Positions 1-7,828 of a DNA stretch of 34,122 bases are shown piece by piece. Within the stretch, counting starts at the first letter, position 1. Each line of letters starts with the position of its first letter. This DNA comes from a virus. Under the pieces are notes generated by a model, which worked only from the letters and a program-made list of their open reading frames with translations, was not told the origin of the DNA and searched no databases. The translations under genes and the position numbers were made by a program. Where the stretch lies: IMG/VR virus record IMGVR_UViG_3300009034_004106, positions 1 to 34,122 of that record, one strand, 5' to 3'.

Positions 1-723
1 ATGCCTAAAAGAATTGTCAGACTCCCTAATATTCTTTCGGCTGAGGAAATAAACGCTATTCTTAAAGCTGTCCCTTCTTACCGCTATAAACCCCAAGAGT
101 TTAATCAATTATATGCTACTGCCATCGCTTTGTTAGCTAAAACAGGAATGAGGGTTGGTGAATTAACTAACCTCCGAATTGAGAATTTGGATTTGAAAGC
201 TAGTAATGTCAAAATTAAACAAACCAAAACCCGCAGAGAAAGGATTATCCCCCTGCCCCCAGAGCTTATTAAACCCCTTGAGAAACTTGTTAAAGGTCGT
301 TCCCCGCCTGATTATGTATTCATTAGCGTAACCAAACACCACAAGCTATCTCCTCGTCTTCTGAATAATGAATTAAAAGCCAGAGCCGAAATCGCCAAAA
401 TAACCAAAAGAGTATATGCTCATCTTCTTCGCCACTCATTTATTACTGAATTACTAAGACAAGACATTTCTATTTTGAAAGTCGCCTCTATTGTTGGACA
501 CGAACAAGTTGCTACTACCCAACAATACACTCATTTATTGTATGAGGACTTGAAGCAAGCCCTACTAAGACATCCTTTAATTAGAAAACACCGCAATCCC
601 TACGAGATTATAGACGCTATTAAGAAGGATATTAAAAGCTACCACTTAGAAGAAGATAGTCGTATCTTTTATGAACTAACAGAAGGGAATGAAGGAATGA
701 GAATAAGTATTTTTATTCGTTAA
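1..723 (+). CDS. Tyrosine recombinase / phage integrase (catalytic domain only)
   Basis: Site-specific recombinase of the XerC/D-lambda integrase family, expected to cut and rejoin DNA through a phosphotyrosine link for phage integration or excision. All catalytic residues are visible: R51 in TGMRVGEL, K76 in the beta-hairpin before RIIPLP, H141 and R144 in HLLRHSF, H167 in VGHEQ and nucleophile Y176 in QQYTH. About 60 residues follow the nucleophile. The usual N-terminal SAM-like arm-binding domain is absent; the frame begins with ATG exactly at base 1, so the protein is either a short integrase or its 5' part lies outside the window. It is one of only two plus-strand genes and its last 11 bp overlap the end of the convergent membrane-protein gene. 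Family assignment is secure; role in lysogeny is inferred. Confidence 0.93.
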   Translation: MPKRIVRLPNILSAEEINAILKAVPSYRYKPQEFNQLYATAIALLAKTGMRVGELTNLRIENLDLKASNVKIKQTKTRRERIIPLPPELIKPLEKLVKGRSPPDYVFISVTKHHKLSPRLLNNELKARAEIAKITKRVYAHLLRHSFITELLRQDISILKVASIVGHEQVATTQQYTHLLYEDLKQALLRHPLIRKHRNPYEIIDAIKKDIKSYHLEEDSRIFYELTEGNEGMRISIFIR

Positions 724-925
724 GTAGCCACTTAATCGCATTTCTCAAATGAACCAGAGTATAAACAATAGCCCCGGGTAAAAGTCCCCAATGTTTCGTT
801 TGATAAATATAGAGAAACCAGAAGATTTGAAAGAAAGCTCCATATAAGGGGGCATACTTCCACCTATTCCCCATTAACCACAATAGAGAAATACTGCCGA
901 TGGATAGAAGCCAGTCTAGTATCAT
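713..925 (-). CDS. Small multi-spanning membrane protein
   Basis: Seventy residues with two or three likely membrane segments (about residues 4-18, 27-43 and 47-60), rich in Trp, Leu and aromatic residues. I do not recognise a family. It follows the phosphoesterase gene directly (the stop of that gene and this start abut) and ends inside the convergent integrase gene. Its place at the end of the lysis-side gene group would allow an accessory lysis or superinfection role, but nothing in the sequence proves this. Confidence 0.6.
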   Translation of the reverse strand: MILDWLLSIGSISLLWLMGNRWKYAPLYGAFFQIFWFLYIYQTKHWGLLPGAIVYTLVHLRNAIKWLLNE

Positions 926-2029
926 TTATTTGCTTAATTCTCTTAAAAGAAACTTCTCGTGTAGGTCTTCCATTGCATCTTCAAAATAGCGGTAACCCTT
1001 CCACTTTTTTCTATCAGGCCAAAGCATAACGGCTGCCATACCTTTCATTGGAGGATTAGCCCAACCATGTTTGTCTTCAAACCAACCTTTTGTTCTGTAA
1101 CACCCTGGTCGAATAGCAAGGCGAGGTTTACCTCCCCTGTCAAAATCCTCAACAGCGTTGATATGATGATGAGCAACTACGAAAATATCAGCATTGGGAT
1201 AGCGAAATTTCATCAGGTTTTTACAGGGTAATGTCATGTGGTCAGAAGAATGTCCCATGAATTTGTGGGCAAGAGCAATATCATAATTTTGTTCGCCTAC
1301 TTTCAGATGAATTAACCCGATGTTAGGTAGAACTGGTGGTCTTTCTCTTTTTTCGTCCATACCATAAAAGACTTGATACCAGTTGTAGCCAACCAATTCT
1401 TCAACTGTACCAGGGTGATTGCCCCAATCCAGAAAAAGCGTAATGGGTCGTCCCCTTTCGTTCTCTCCATTAAGAGACCTTTCAATAGAAATGATTTGAT
1501 AACCCTGAAGTTCGCCAGAAAAGACTTGCTGAAATTTTAATTCTCTAAACATTCCTATATCAATTCTGTCTCCAACTGGGCCAAAGAATACATTAGGATA
1601 AGAAAGTCCAATTTCCATGTGTTTTGCCCAAAGTCTATGGTCTGTATATTGATTAAAAAGGTGCTCATCAGCAGGAAAACCAAGCACTATTGGCATAGAG
1701 GGAATATCCATAGGAACATTAACAGTTGCCTCTTTTTGAAAAATCTCTAGTTTCTCTTTCATTTGCCCGACTTCATCGGCAATCTCTACTCCCCTTCTCC
1801 AGTCGGGTATAACAATCTCTTTTCTATCGGGAAAGATGGGTCGAGTATTTATTTCAACCCCTCCCTCTCTCCTTAGTTGTCTAATTATGTCTTGTTCTCT
1901 TTCTACCATTTCTTCCTCCAATTTCGCTAAACTTTCTAACGCTTCTTCAGGCGTTTTGGTAAGTGTGTAACCTAAATCCTCCTGTCTTTGCTTGCGGTTA
2001 TCCCTTTTCTTGTCGGGCAAGTCGTTCAT
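926..2029 (-). CDS. Calcineurin-like metallophosphoesterase
   Basis: Predicted two-metal phosphoesterase. The ordered family motifs are visible in the ATG-start numbering: D-x-H in PADEH (about 121-123), GD in GPVGDRID (about 153), GNH in DWGNHPG, a single His in AHKFMGHS, and the GHxH-type motif in VVAHHHIN. The first 110 residues are charged and helix-rich and lie outside the catalytic domain. I chose ATG at 2029, preceded by AAAGAGAGAA; an in-frame GTG at 2062 would add 11 residues, and either start overlaps the upstream gene. The substrate cannot be read: phage members of this superfamily act on nucleic acids, nucleotides or phosphoproteins. It sits after the lysis genes rather than in a replication block. 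Confidence 0.82.
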   Translation of the reverse strand: MNDLPDKKRDNRKQRQEDLGYTLTKTPEEALESLAKLEEEMVEREQDIIRQLRREGGVEINTRPIFPDRKEIVIPDWRRGVEIADEVGQMKEKLEIFQKEATVNVPMDIPSMPIVLGFPADEHLFNQYTDHRLWAKHMEIGLSYPNVFFGPVGDRIDIGMFRELKFQQVFSGELQGYQIISIERSLNGENERGRPITLFLDWGNHPGTVEELVGYNWYQVFYGMDEKRERPPVLPNIGLIHLKVGEQNYDIALAHKFMGHSSDHMTLPCKNLMKFRYPNADIFVVAHHHINAVEDFDRGGKPRLAIRPGCYRTKGWFEDKHGWANPPMKGMAAVMLWPDRKKWKGYRYFEDAMEDLHEKFLLRELSK

Positions 2030-2363
2030 TTCTCTCTTTAAAAACCATTTGCCAATAGCCACTATCCTTAATACCTAAAGTTCTTAATTGCTCAATCCAT
2101 AGAGGTAAAGCAAAAATTGTAAGTGCGTCTAAAAGTATTCTTGCTTTTCCATAAGGGTTGACCCCTATTTCTCTTTTTTTTTCAATCGTTCCCAAACCAT
2201 CGTCAACTACATAGTGTTCAAAAACTACGACTTCGTTAGGATGAGCGGGACGGACTTCATCAACATTAAATCCCTTTCTTTGACATTCCTCAATACCACC
2301 TTCTCGGTAGGCTTGCTCAACCCCTTCTCTTATTTCTTCTGAATTAAGTATTACTTCTCTCAT
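1998..2363 (-). CDS. Hypothetical protein, 121 aa
   Basis: Unrecognised acidic-to-neutral protein of 121 residues. It contains an N-terminal acidic helix (SEEIREGVEQAY), a central beta-rich part and a hydrophobic stretch ALTIFALPLWIEQL at about residues 79-92 that could be a buried helix. It overlaps the upstream Cys-rich protein by 20 nt and the downstream phosphoesterase by at least 32 nt, so the three are probably cotranscribed and coupled. No catalytic motif is evident. Confidence 0.6.
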   Translation of the reverse strand: MREVILNSEEIREGVEQAYREGGIEECQRKGFNVDEVRPAHPNEVVVFEHYVVDDGLGTIEKKREIGVNPYGKARILLDALTIFALPLWIEQLRTLGIKDSGYWQMVFKERNERLARQEKG

Positions 2364-2532
2364 ATATCCACTTTGGGCTAGTCGCCCATTCCAAATCAGC
2401 TAGAAAAACACGCCGACATTGAGAACAACCACAGCCTTGACTTCTTCTGTAAGACTTCCTAACTATTTCGGTTATTCTGTTTTCAGCTATCATTTCTGCT
2501 TCCTCGATAATATCTTGCTCCCGCTCTTTCAT
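2344..2532 (-). CDS. Small Cys-rich (zinc-binding-like) protein
   Basis: Sixty-two residues with an acidic helical N-terminus (EREQDIIEEAEMIAEN) and a Cys cluster CGCSQC at about residues 34-39, compatible with a metal knuckle although only three cysteines are present. The start at 2532 has no adjacent Shine-Dalgarno; a GGGGAG lies about 35 nt upstream and a hairpin occupies the space between them (see the hairpin entry). The EREQDII motif recurs in the N-terminal region of the phosphoesterase two genes downstream. Function unknown. Confidence 0.55.
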   Translation of the reverse strand: MKEREQDIIEEAEMIAENRITEIVRKSYRRSQGCGCSQCRRVFLADLEWATSPKWIYERSNT

Positions 2533-2535
2533 TGT

Positions 2536-2564
2536 GGACGTGTCTGGCTATGATTCCAGAGTCC
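2536..2564 (-). promoter_or_regulatory. Hairpin between a Shine-Dalgarno and a start codon
   Basis: In the minus-strand RNA, GGAC-TCTGG pairs with CCAGA-(CAC)-GTCC around an 8-nt loop. The upstream GGGGAG is separated from the hairpin by two nt (CA) and the hairpin from ATG 2532 by ACA. Folding therefore removes 29 nt and leaves about 5 nt between the Shine-Dalgarno and the start. The same device is known upstream of phage T4 gene 38. The pairing is seen in the sequence; the effect is inferred. Confidence 0.5.
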
Positions 2565-2584
2565 TGCTCCCCTTCCAGTCGAAA

Positions 2585-2662
2585 CTAATTCTCACGCCCT
2601 AAACTATCTCGGAGGGCAAAGCCTAAGATAAAGCTAACAATGCTAAGTAGAAATAAATTCAC
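2585..2662 (-). CDS. Possible 25-aa membrane peptide
   Basis: A GTG start overlaps the stop of the 58-aa membrane protein gene as GTGA, the same coupling used through this cassette. The peptide is one hydrophobic segment (LFLLSIVSFILGFAL) with a charged C-terminus (RDSLGREN). It could be a tiny lysis accessory peptide. Its size makes the call uncertain. A longer reading of the same frame reaches back to 2788 but would overlap the better-supported 58-aa gene in another frame. Confidence 0.3.
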   Translation of the reverse strand: MNLFLLSIVSFILGFALRDSLGREN

Positions 2663-2835
2663 TCTTTTTTCTTTAGTTCTTTTAACCAATACAAAACGAT
2701 ATTTAAAACTCCGTAATAGGGCAGAAATTCGGGTTTTCCTAATGCCCAAGTAATTACTGCCATCAATCCGGCTGAAACAAAAACCCAACCCATCACTTTC
2801 AAAGTTTCTTTAGTAGCTGACGATAATTTATTCAC
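2659..2835 (-). CDS. Small membrane protein of the lysis cassette
   Basis: Fifty-eight residues, GTG start overlapping the endolysin stop as GTGA. One clear membrane segment (WVFVSAGLMAVITWAL, about residues 17-32) and a second amphipathic or membrane stretch (YYGVLNIVLYWL), ending in a Lys/Glu-rich tail. The topology and position after the endolysin suit a second holin, antiholin or spanin-like partner. No sequence family is recognised. Chosen over the overlapping frame 2585-2788 because of the tight stop-start coupling and the coherent membrane pattern. Confidence 0.55.
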   Translation of the reverse strand: MNKLSSATKETLKVMGWVFVSAGLMAVITWALGKPEFLPYYGVLNIVLYWLKELKKKE

Positions 2836-3743
2836 TTATTCTTCACCCCCCGTCTAGTAATTAAATCAACAATCCCACTCGTAATTTTCTCCCAAGCTCC
2901 AAAGTCTTCTAACCTTCGCTTCTTTATCTCATCTTTCAGGCTCGCAAAGCCTTTTAGAGCCTCTCTAACGGCTGTTTCCTCCTCTTTTGGGCTATCTATA
3001 CATTGAGCTACATATTCTACAAATCTTTCATAGTTTCTCTTTGTCGTCACCAGTTTAGTTATCTTATTGACCATGTCATCAACTTTGTCTCCAGATAGGG
3101 GCATTTGTAGGGCTTTGCTAATATCTTCAATATGGTCTTTTAAAGTGGTTACTTGTGCTTCTAGTCCCTCTCCGTTGGCATCGGGAATTACCTCTGGCGT
3201 TTTATGTTCGTCCACAATGCTACGGAGGTATCCTTCCAAATTGCCTTTTTTAAGAGTATCTTCTTCGGGAAGGGTGGCAAAGCCCTCAGAAAGTATTTTT
3301 ATAAGAATGTTCTCCTCGACCTTCCCTACCAAGGCTTGCTGGTTTTTAGGTCTTAGCCATCCGAGAACGCCAGTATAGGTGTGGGGCTGAAAATGGCAGG
3401 GACTATTAAACGGGTCATTCTGGTCAAAGCTGGTAAAAGTTTTTATGTTGGCGATGTCGGTGCAAACGGCGATATGTCCATACTTCCCATATTTTGTTCC
3501 CCAAACAATAACATCCCCCAACTGAGGAACACCACTCGGAGTATTGGGAATCTTGTCGTAAAAATCAGTAGGATATTTATTCCAGAAGTCGACTGCGTTA
3601 CCGTAAACATCGGGGGCGCTGATTACCCTGCGGTTATAAGCCCGCCAAAGGTCAACGCATTGGTCTAGGGTAGCTGTATCTGTCCCTTTGTTAGTTTCTA
3701 TCCAAAAGCCTAAATAGGCATCAAAAAATTCTTTGATTGTCAT
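2832..3743 (-). CDS. CHAP-domain endolysin
   Basis: Predicted peptidoglycan amidase/endopeptidase that releases virions. The N-terminal ~135 residues form a CHAP domain: nucleophile C29 in TLDQCVDLW, a GDVIVWG strand (residues 76-82) and catalytic H90 in YGHIAV. It ends with a Trp-containing GWLRPKN strand typical of CHAP domains. The remaining ~165 residues are charged, helix-rich and unrecognised; they may bind the wall or form a coiled coil. No signal peptide is present, so export depends on a holin, and a two-segment membrane protein overlaps its start as ATGA. The family is clear; the cleaved bond is not. Confidence 0.88.
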   Translation of the reverse strand: MTIKEFFDAYLGFWIETNKGTDTATLDQCVDLWRAYNRRVISAPDVYGNAVDFWNKYPTDFYDKIPNTPSGVPQLGDVIVWGTKYGKYGHIAVCTDIANIKTFTSFDQNDPFNSPCHFQPHTYTGVLGWLRPKNQQALVGKVEENILIKILSEGFATLPEEDTLKKGNLEGYLRSIVDEHKTPEVIPDANGEGLEAQVTTLKDHIEDISKALQMPLSGDKVDDMVNKITKLVTTKRNYERFVEYVAQCIDSPKEEETAVREALKGFASLKDEIKKRRLEDFGAWEKITSGIVDLITRRGVKNK

Positions 3744-3943
3744 TTTTTGCGTGAGTTTTTCAAAAACCCCTTGAGTAAATAGCCGCCGACTCCGCCCAAC
3801 CCTGCCATCGCCACCCCAAACATCGTGCCATTTAATCCTTTAATGAGGGCTATTACTTCAAGGAGAACGATGAAGCTAGCAATAATTAGGAGCGCTACAA
3901 CGAACCATTCTGATTCAAAAATGTCGGTTTGCTTTTTAGCCAT
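3740..3943 (-). CDS. Putative holin
   Basis: Sixty-seven residues with two hydrophobic segments, WFVVALLIIASFIVLLEVIA (about 13-32) and GTMFGVAMAGLGGVGGYLL (about 38-57), a short turn between them and a basic tail (KNSRKK). This is the class II holin layout, and the gene is immediately upstream of and overlaps (ATGA) the endolysin. I place the start at ATG 3943; an in-frame TTG at 3970 lies inside the promoter element and is unlikely to be used. AGGACAGG lies 8-15 nt before the ATG. Holin is inferred from topology and position. Confidence 0.72.
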   Translation of the reverse strand: MAKKQTDIFESEWFVVALLIIASFIVLLEVIALIKGLNGTMFGVAMAGLGGVGGYLLKGFLKNSRKK

Positions 3944-3960
3944 GAGTATTACCTGTCCTA

Positions 3961-3990
3961 ATGGTTTCAAATAAAACTATTTTAAGTCAA
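3961..3990 (-). promoter_or_regulatory. Phage late promoter element, copy a (lysis cassette)
   Basis: -35 TTGACT (3990-3985), an 18-bp spacer containing AAATAGTTTTATTT, -10 AACCAT (3966-3961). The holin ATG follows 17 nt after the -10. One of nine aligned copies in the window; the -10 second base A and sixth base T are invariant across all nine. Confidence 0.7.
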
Positions 3991-4004
3991 GTAAAATTTG
4001 ACTT
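3984..4004. repeat. Inverted repeat joining back-to-back -35 boxes
   Basis: AAGTCAA and TTGACTT form a perfect 7-bp inverted repeat with a 7-nt centre. The left arm contains the minus-strand -35 of the lysis promoter; the right arm offers a plus-strand TTGACT (3998-4003) pointing to the small plus-strand gene at 4035. The plus-strand -10 (TTAAAA or TAAAAA at 4021-4027) is poor, so that promoter is tentative. Confidence 0.4.
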
Positions 4005-4034
4005 TAGGGAGAAAGGTGTGTTAAAAAAGGAAGT

Positions 4035-4214
4035 GTGAAGAAAATCTTCTCTTATTTTTACAAAACGGGTATCTTTGGTCTTTTACTCATCCTTTTTCTT
4101 ATTTTTTTGTGGTTTCTTTTCATCCATGATTCTTCCCCCTGTGGAAGTCCGCCTGACCCTCAATGTGTTGAGCTATATGGCGATTCTCCAAAAGGACAAA
4201 CTTTTCCCTGGTAA
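4035..4214 (+). CDS. Small plus-strand membrane-anchored protein (moron-like)
   Basis: Fifty-nine residues, GTG start preceded by AAAAAAGGAA. The N-terminus is a basic residue pair, then a long hydrophobic helix (about residues 13-30), followed by a short polar tail with two cysteines (SSPCGSPPDPQC) and a Pro/Trp end. The pattern fits an N-terminally anchored membrane protein with an external tail. The gene runs against all surrounding late genes, ends one nt from the end of the convergent 793-aa gene, and may have its own divergent promoter. Lone opposite-strand genes in late blocks are often morons expressed in the lysogen, for example in superinfection exclusion; this is inference only. 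Confidence 0.5.
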   Translation: MKKIFSYFYKTGIFGLLLILFLIFLWFLFIHDSSPCGSPPDPQCVELYGDSPKGQTFPW

Positions 4215-4215
4215 A

Positions 4216-6597
4216 TTATTCCCTTTTTTGTAGCCTTCTGATTTTTTCTTTCGCTCTATCCCTAGCTTTCCGCTTTTCCTCTGATGAAATACCTTTTTTC
4301 TTTAGTGTCCTTTTTAGCTGTGCCTTAATTTCTCTAATCGCTTTTTCTTTCTCATATTTACGCCATTTCTTCTGTTCCTTAATATCAAAGGGATAGGTTT
4401 TTATACCAAAGAATATATCAAGAATTGTTTGACCCATTCCCCTTGTTCTACCCAAATAGTCAGGCGTTTTCTTGATAGCTGATTTAAGTTTATCAAATGA
4501 ATAAGTCCCGGGCAGGCCGGGAAATGTGGGCGCAAGTTGTTTCCAAATATGTAGAGTAATCTTCTTATACTTCTCGTTCTCATTGTCAATCGGGCTGTAT
4601 ATTTCATTCCCAAAATAGTCCTTATTCTTCGTAAGATCATTGAATAGCGATGCAACCGGGTGACTAAAGGGTTTCAATCCCGCAAAACTGAACCAAGGCA
4701 GAATGTAAGACAAATCAAAATATTGAGACCGTCCATATTTATCCTTAACTGGCAATCTTAAAAATTGCCTTCCAAACTTTTTCATCCATTCTGGCTTAAC
4801 TTCTTCTTCTTTTTTTCTTATATCTTCTGATGTTAAATCCTCAATAGCCTTAAATACTCTTCGATATTGGGCAAATCGGGTTGGATGCTCAACAAGTGCC
4901 TTGGCAAGTGCAGGCAGAGCTTTGTATCCAAAAGTAATAAAAGGAACTCCTAAAATTGATGACCTGAGCGTCCTAATAGACTGAGGAATTCTGGAATAAT
5001 CAAATAAGGCTTCCTCAGCTATTTTCGCTGCTTTTTCGGCTGTTTTTCCTAAACCTCGATGATATTTAAAGACTGCTAACTTAAACCATTCCTCTTGAGC
5101 TTGATAGAAATTGCCAGCTTTTCTCAATCCTTTCCCTAAGACGCCAAGAACATCCTTTCCTTCTTGAACTACATCTAACATTCCCTTTATTTCTGCACCA
5201 TAAAAAGTCTTCCCTAACAACCCCATTTTTTTAGCTTCTTTATATGATTCTCCCTTTTTAGCCAGATCAGCTAAGGCATCAATATAAATATCTATTCTTG
5301 CCGGACTAAGCCCTCCAATCGTATGAGCCAGAACAGTATTACTCATAATATTTCTTGCTTGAGTGGCAGGATTAAGAACGACCTTCCCGTATTTCCACCA
5401 TCCAGTAACTTTATTTAAAAGCCGTGTAGCTGGACTTCTAATTGCCATCATTTGTTGAATATCATCAGCAATCGGTTGGGAAACATACATTCCTTTTAGT
5501 TTCCCAAGGGCTTTTGTGTCTGGAAGTTTCTCAAATCCCTCTTTGGCGACTTTGCTTACCCATTCCGAATTTTCAGTAACTTTCCTAAATAACTTAGCCC
5601 TCACAACAGCCTGAGCTAGTTGGGCTACGCCTCTCGCGGTCGGATAACCTGCTTCAGTAATTTCCCCCATTGCTTTTCTCACATCTTCAGGAATATCCAT
5701 GCGCCTCTTGAATCTTGAAAGGTCTATTCGTACTGGTTTCTTGTCGAAACCTACATAGCGAATAATTTTAGGCAGTTCGTGTTTTCTATACATCCGGGGG
5801 AGATATTTACCGAAGTTCGCCTGAAAAGTCCTGGCATCAAGCAATCCTTCTTCAACCGCCTCTGCACCTAACCTAATAAATTCCTGTCTTATTGGTTTAG
5901 CGAATTTAGCTAATTCTTTTTCTCTAGTTGTTTTTAGTAATTTTGTTGAAATATCCCCTGTTAAGATTTGGGCGACTTTCTTCTGCTCGGTGGCTGACAA
6001 TTTAGTAACTGGTCTTGCTAATTCAACTCCTCTTTCTACTCCCTTTCTGACGCCAGTAATAGCTTCTTCTGCTAATCTAACATACTCTTCAGGTTGTCCA
6101 TATCTATAAGTAGCCAATTCTCCAACCCTGCGCCCAAACCTTGAAGCGGGAACAGGAATTTCACTTACTGCTCCGAGTCCCTTTTTTACCAATCCAGAAA
6201 CTCTTGTGGCTTTAGCTAACTTCCCGATAGGAACGGCGGGTATTAAAAATGAAAAAGGAAGTCCTACTCCATAAGCTACGGCAGGGGTCGCACCTCTTTT
6301 TAATAGTGCTTCAGGAACAGTTGTTCTTTCTCTTAACCCCTTTTCTGCCCCTCTTGATATTTCTCTGAAAGTTGGAATCCTACCTTTAGTTTCGGCAGTA
6401 ATTCCTGCTGCCACATATTCGGGTGATTGAAGTAAATATTCAATGGTTCGACCAACAGGAGAACGACCAAGCCTTTTTGCCGCTTCCCATCCCCTTCTAA
6501 ATACACTTGTTTCCCCTATCCTCTTACGGCTTTCAAGGGGTTTGACTTGAGGTTTTGTTTGAGTAGTTTTCCATTCTGAAAAAGATTGTATTGCCAT
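4216..6597 (-). CDS. Large internal virion / DNA-ejection protein candidate
   Basis: A 793-residue, strongly basic, helix-rich protein. ATG 6597 follows the upstream stop by one nt; an in-frame TTG at 6615 would add six residues. Visible parts: a basic N-terminus, a Gly/Pro/hydrophobic patch at about 110-140 (VAYGVGLPFSFLIPAVPIG), long helices, a conserved-looking VLNPATQARNIMSN stretch near residue 410, and a very Lys/Arg-rich C-terminus. It follows the adaptor and a coiled-coil protein, the place where podoviruses encode ejection proteins (P22 gp7/16/20, T7 gp14-16). It shows no tape-measure repeats. Role inferred from size, composition and position. Confidence 0.6.
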   Translation of the reverse strand: MAIQSFSEWKTTQTKPQVKPLESRKRIGETSVFRRGWEAAKRLGRSPVGRTIEYLLQSPEYVAAGITAETKGRIPTFREISRGAEKGLRERTTVPEALLKRGATPAVAYGVGLPFSFLIPAVPIGKLAKATRVSGLVKKGLGAVSEIPVPASRFGRRVGELATYRYGQPEEYVRLAEEAITGVRKGVERGVELARPVTKLSATEQKKVAQILTGDISTKLLKTTREKELAKFAKPIRQEFIRLGAEAVEEGLLDARTFQANFGKYLPRMYRKHELPKIIRYVGFDKKPVRIDLSRFKRRMDIPEDVRKAMGEITEAGYPTARGVAQLAQAVVRAKLFRKVTENSEWVSKVAKEGFEKLPDTKALGKLKGMYVSQPIADDIQQMMAIRSPATRLLNKVTGWWKYGKVVLNPATQARNIMSNTVLAHTIGGLSPARIDIYIDALADLAKKGESYKEAKKMGLLGKTFYGAEIKGMLDVVQEGKDVLGVLGKGLRKAGNFYQAQEEWFKLAVFKYHRGLGKTAEKAAKIAEEALFDYSRIPQSIRTLRSSILGVPFITFGYKALPALAKALVEHPTRFAQYRRVFKAIEDLTSEDIRKKEEEVKPEWMKKFGRQFLRLPVKDKYGRSQYFDLSYILPWFSFAGLKPFSHPVASLFNDLTKNKDYFGNEIYSPIDNENEKYKKITLHIWKQLAPTFPGLPGTYSFDKLKSAIKKTPDYLGRTRGMGQTILDIFFGIKTYPFDIKEQKKWRKYEKEKAIREIKAQLKRTLKKKGISSEEKRKARDRAKEKIRRLQKRE

Positions 6598-6598
6598 T

Positions 6599-7828
6599 TT
6601 AGAAATCGAAATCAAGTGGATTAAAACCTTGACTTCTAATATAATCCTCTATTTCTTCATCGGTTGCACCTATCATCATTGCGTTATGGACTTCTTGTTG
6701 AATAGCTTGTTTGGTTTCCCATAATTCTGCTGACGGTTCTTTTTTCCCTTCTGTCCACTCCTTAAACATTTTAGGACTTTCTGCCATCGGTCCATAAATA
6801 GAGTTTTGATTGTAAATATTCATTAACTCCCAATCATCTAAAGAACCACCATATTTCCTAGCAAAAGCCTCTGAGGTCATACCTGCCTGAGCGTCAGCAA
6901 TAGCAGACTGCTTTATCTCTCCTTGGTATCTTTCCGTAGCTGTTCCTCTAGTTGGTGCAGTTTTCCCAATAAGTGTCCTATTCACAATGTTTCCATATTG
7001 GTCGGTTGTAACAAAGTAATCATTAGTGCCATCGCTCCAAGTAGTAACCGAGGTTTGAACATTTTTAGCTTTATTAGCTTTAATTGCACTATAAATCATA
7101 GTGCTTGGAATCCCTGTGCTTCTGGTAAGAGAAGCAATAGCTTCCCCACTCGCATCGTCTAAAGCTCCCATACTTAAAAGAACATTAAACCTATCTAGGG
7201 CTTGCTGGGCAATTTGGGATTCAATGTCAAATTGCTTTGTTTGAAGATTGAGTTGCATTTCCACATCTGCCTTTTTGGTGAGAATGTCCCTTTGTAGATT
7301 GGCCGTTCTCTCGGCAAATTGTTTTTCTATCTTCTCGATCCTACCAACCCTAGTAGCTTCTGATAAAAAGGGATTATCGTTAATCTTAGCTTTAGCTTCA
7401 ATAAACGCTTTTTCTTTTTCAGAGTATTGTGCTTCTAGCTTCTCAATACCGGCTTTTTGATAAAGACCTTTGTATAGTTCCGGCAAGTCAATCGCCTCCG
7501 GGGTCGTTATTCCTGGCATTTCGGCTCCGGTTGGTGCTGGTGCACCAGGAGTAGGTGCGCCGGGAGTATAGGCGGCGACAGGAGTTACAGGTGCAGCGGC
7601 GGCTTTCCTTTTCTGCTCTTCAATATATTGAATATTTCTAGGATCAGTCTGGGCTACAACTTCTGGACTAACTGGCTGACCTGCGCCAGGTTGGTCACTT
7701 TGAGGATGAATCGCACCAGGCTCACTCAGAGTTCCAGCCCAATACTGTCTTCCCGCGTACCAGCCACCGACTTTGAAACCGCCGGCAGGAGGTTTAATAT
7801 TTAGTGATTCTGGTGAATAAACTGCCAT
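6599..7828 (-). CDS. Coiled-coil virion protein, putative ejection/internal protein
   Basis: 409 residues. The N-terminal ~110 are Gly/Pro/Ala-rich and low complexity (VTPVAAYTPGAPTPGAPAP). Residues about 115-215 form a long charged coiled coil (KLEAQYSEKEKAFIEAKAKI and following), containing NDNPFLSEATRVGRIEKIEKQF. Then comes a globular part with WSDGTNDYFVTTDQYGN and an acidic C-terminus. It starts at the last base of the adaptor stop region and ends directly before the 793-aa protein, so these form a unit behind one promoter. I infer an internal or ejection protein; a tail-fibre chaperone or stalk is possible. Confidence 0.55.
   Translation of the reverse strand: MAVYSPESLNIKPPAGGFKVGGWYAGRQYWAGTLSEPGAIHPQSDQPGAGQPVSPEVVAQTDPRNIQYIEEQKRKAAAAPVTPVAAYTPGAPTPGAPAPTGAEMPGITTPEAIDLPELYKGLYQKAGIEKLEAQYSEKEKAFIEAKAKINDNPFLSEATRVGRIEKIEKQFAERTANLQRDILTKKADVEMQLNLQTKQFDIESQIAQQALDRFNVLLSMGALDDASGEAIASLTRSTGIPSTMIYSAIKANKAKNVQTSVTTWSDGTNDYFVTTDQYGNIVNRTLIGKTAPTRGTATERYQGEIKQSAIADAQAGMTSEAFARKYGGSLDDWELMNIYNQNSIYGPMAESPKMFKEWTEGKKEPSAELWETKQAIQQEVHNAMMIGATDEEIEDYIRSQGFNPLDFDF

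Noticed and set aside
2536-2564. tRNA or tmRNA fragment
   Set aside because: One arm looks like an anticodon stem, but the loop is 8 nt and no acceptor, D or T arm can be built.
2585-2788. 67-residue minus-strand frame in the lysis cassette
   Set aside because: Its first part overlaps the 58-aa gene (2659-2835), which has GTGA coupling and a coherent membrane pattern. Only the last 25 codons are kept as a possible peptide.
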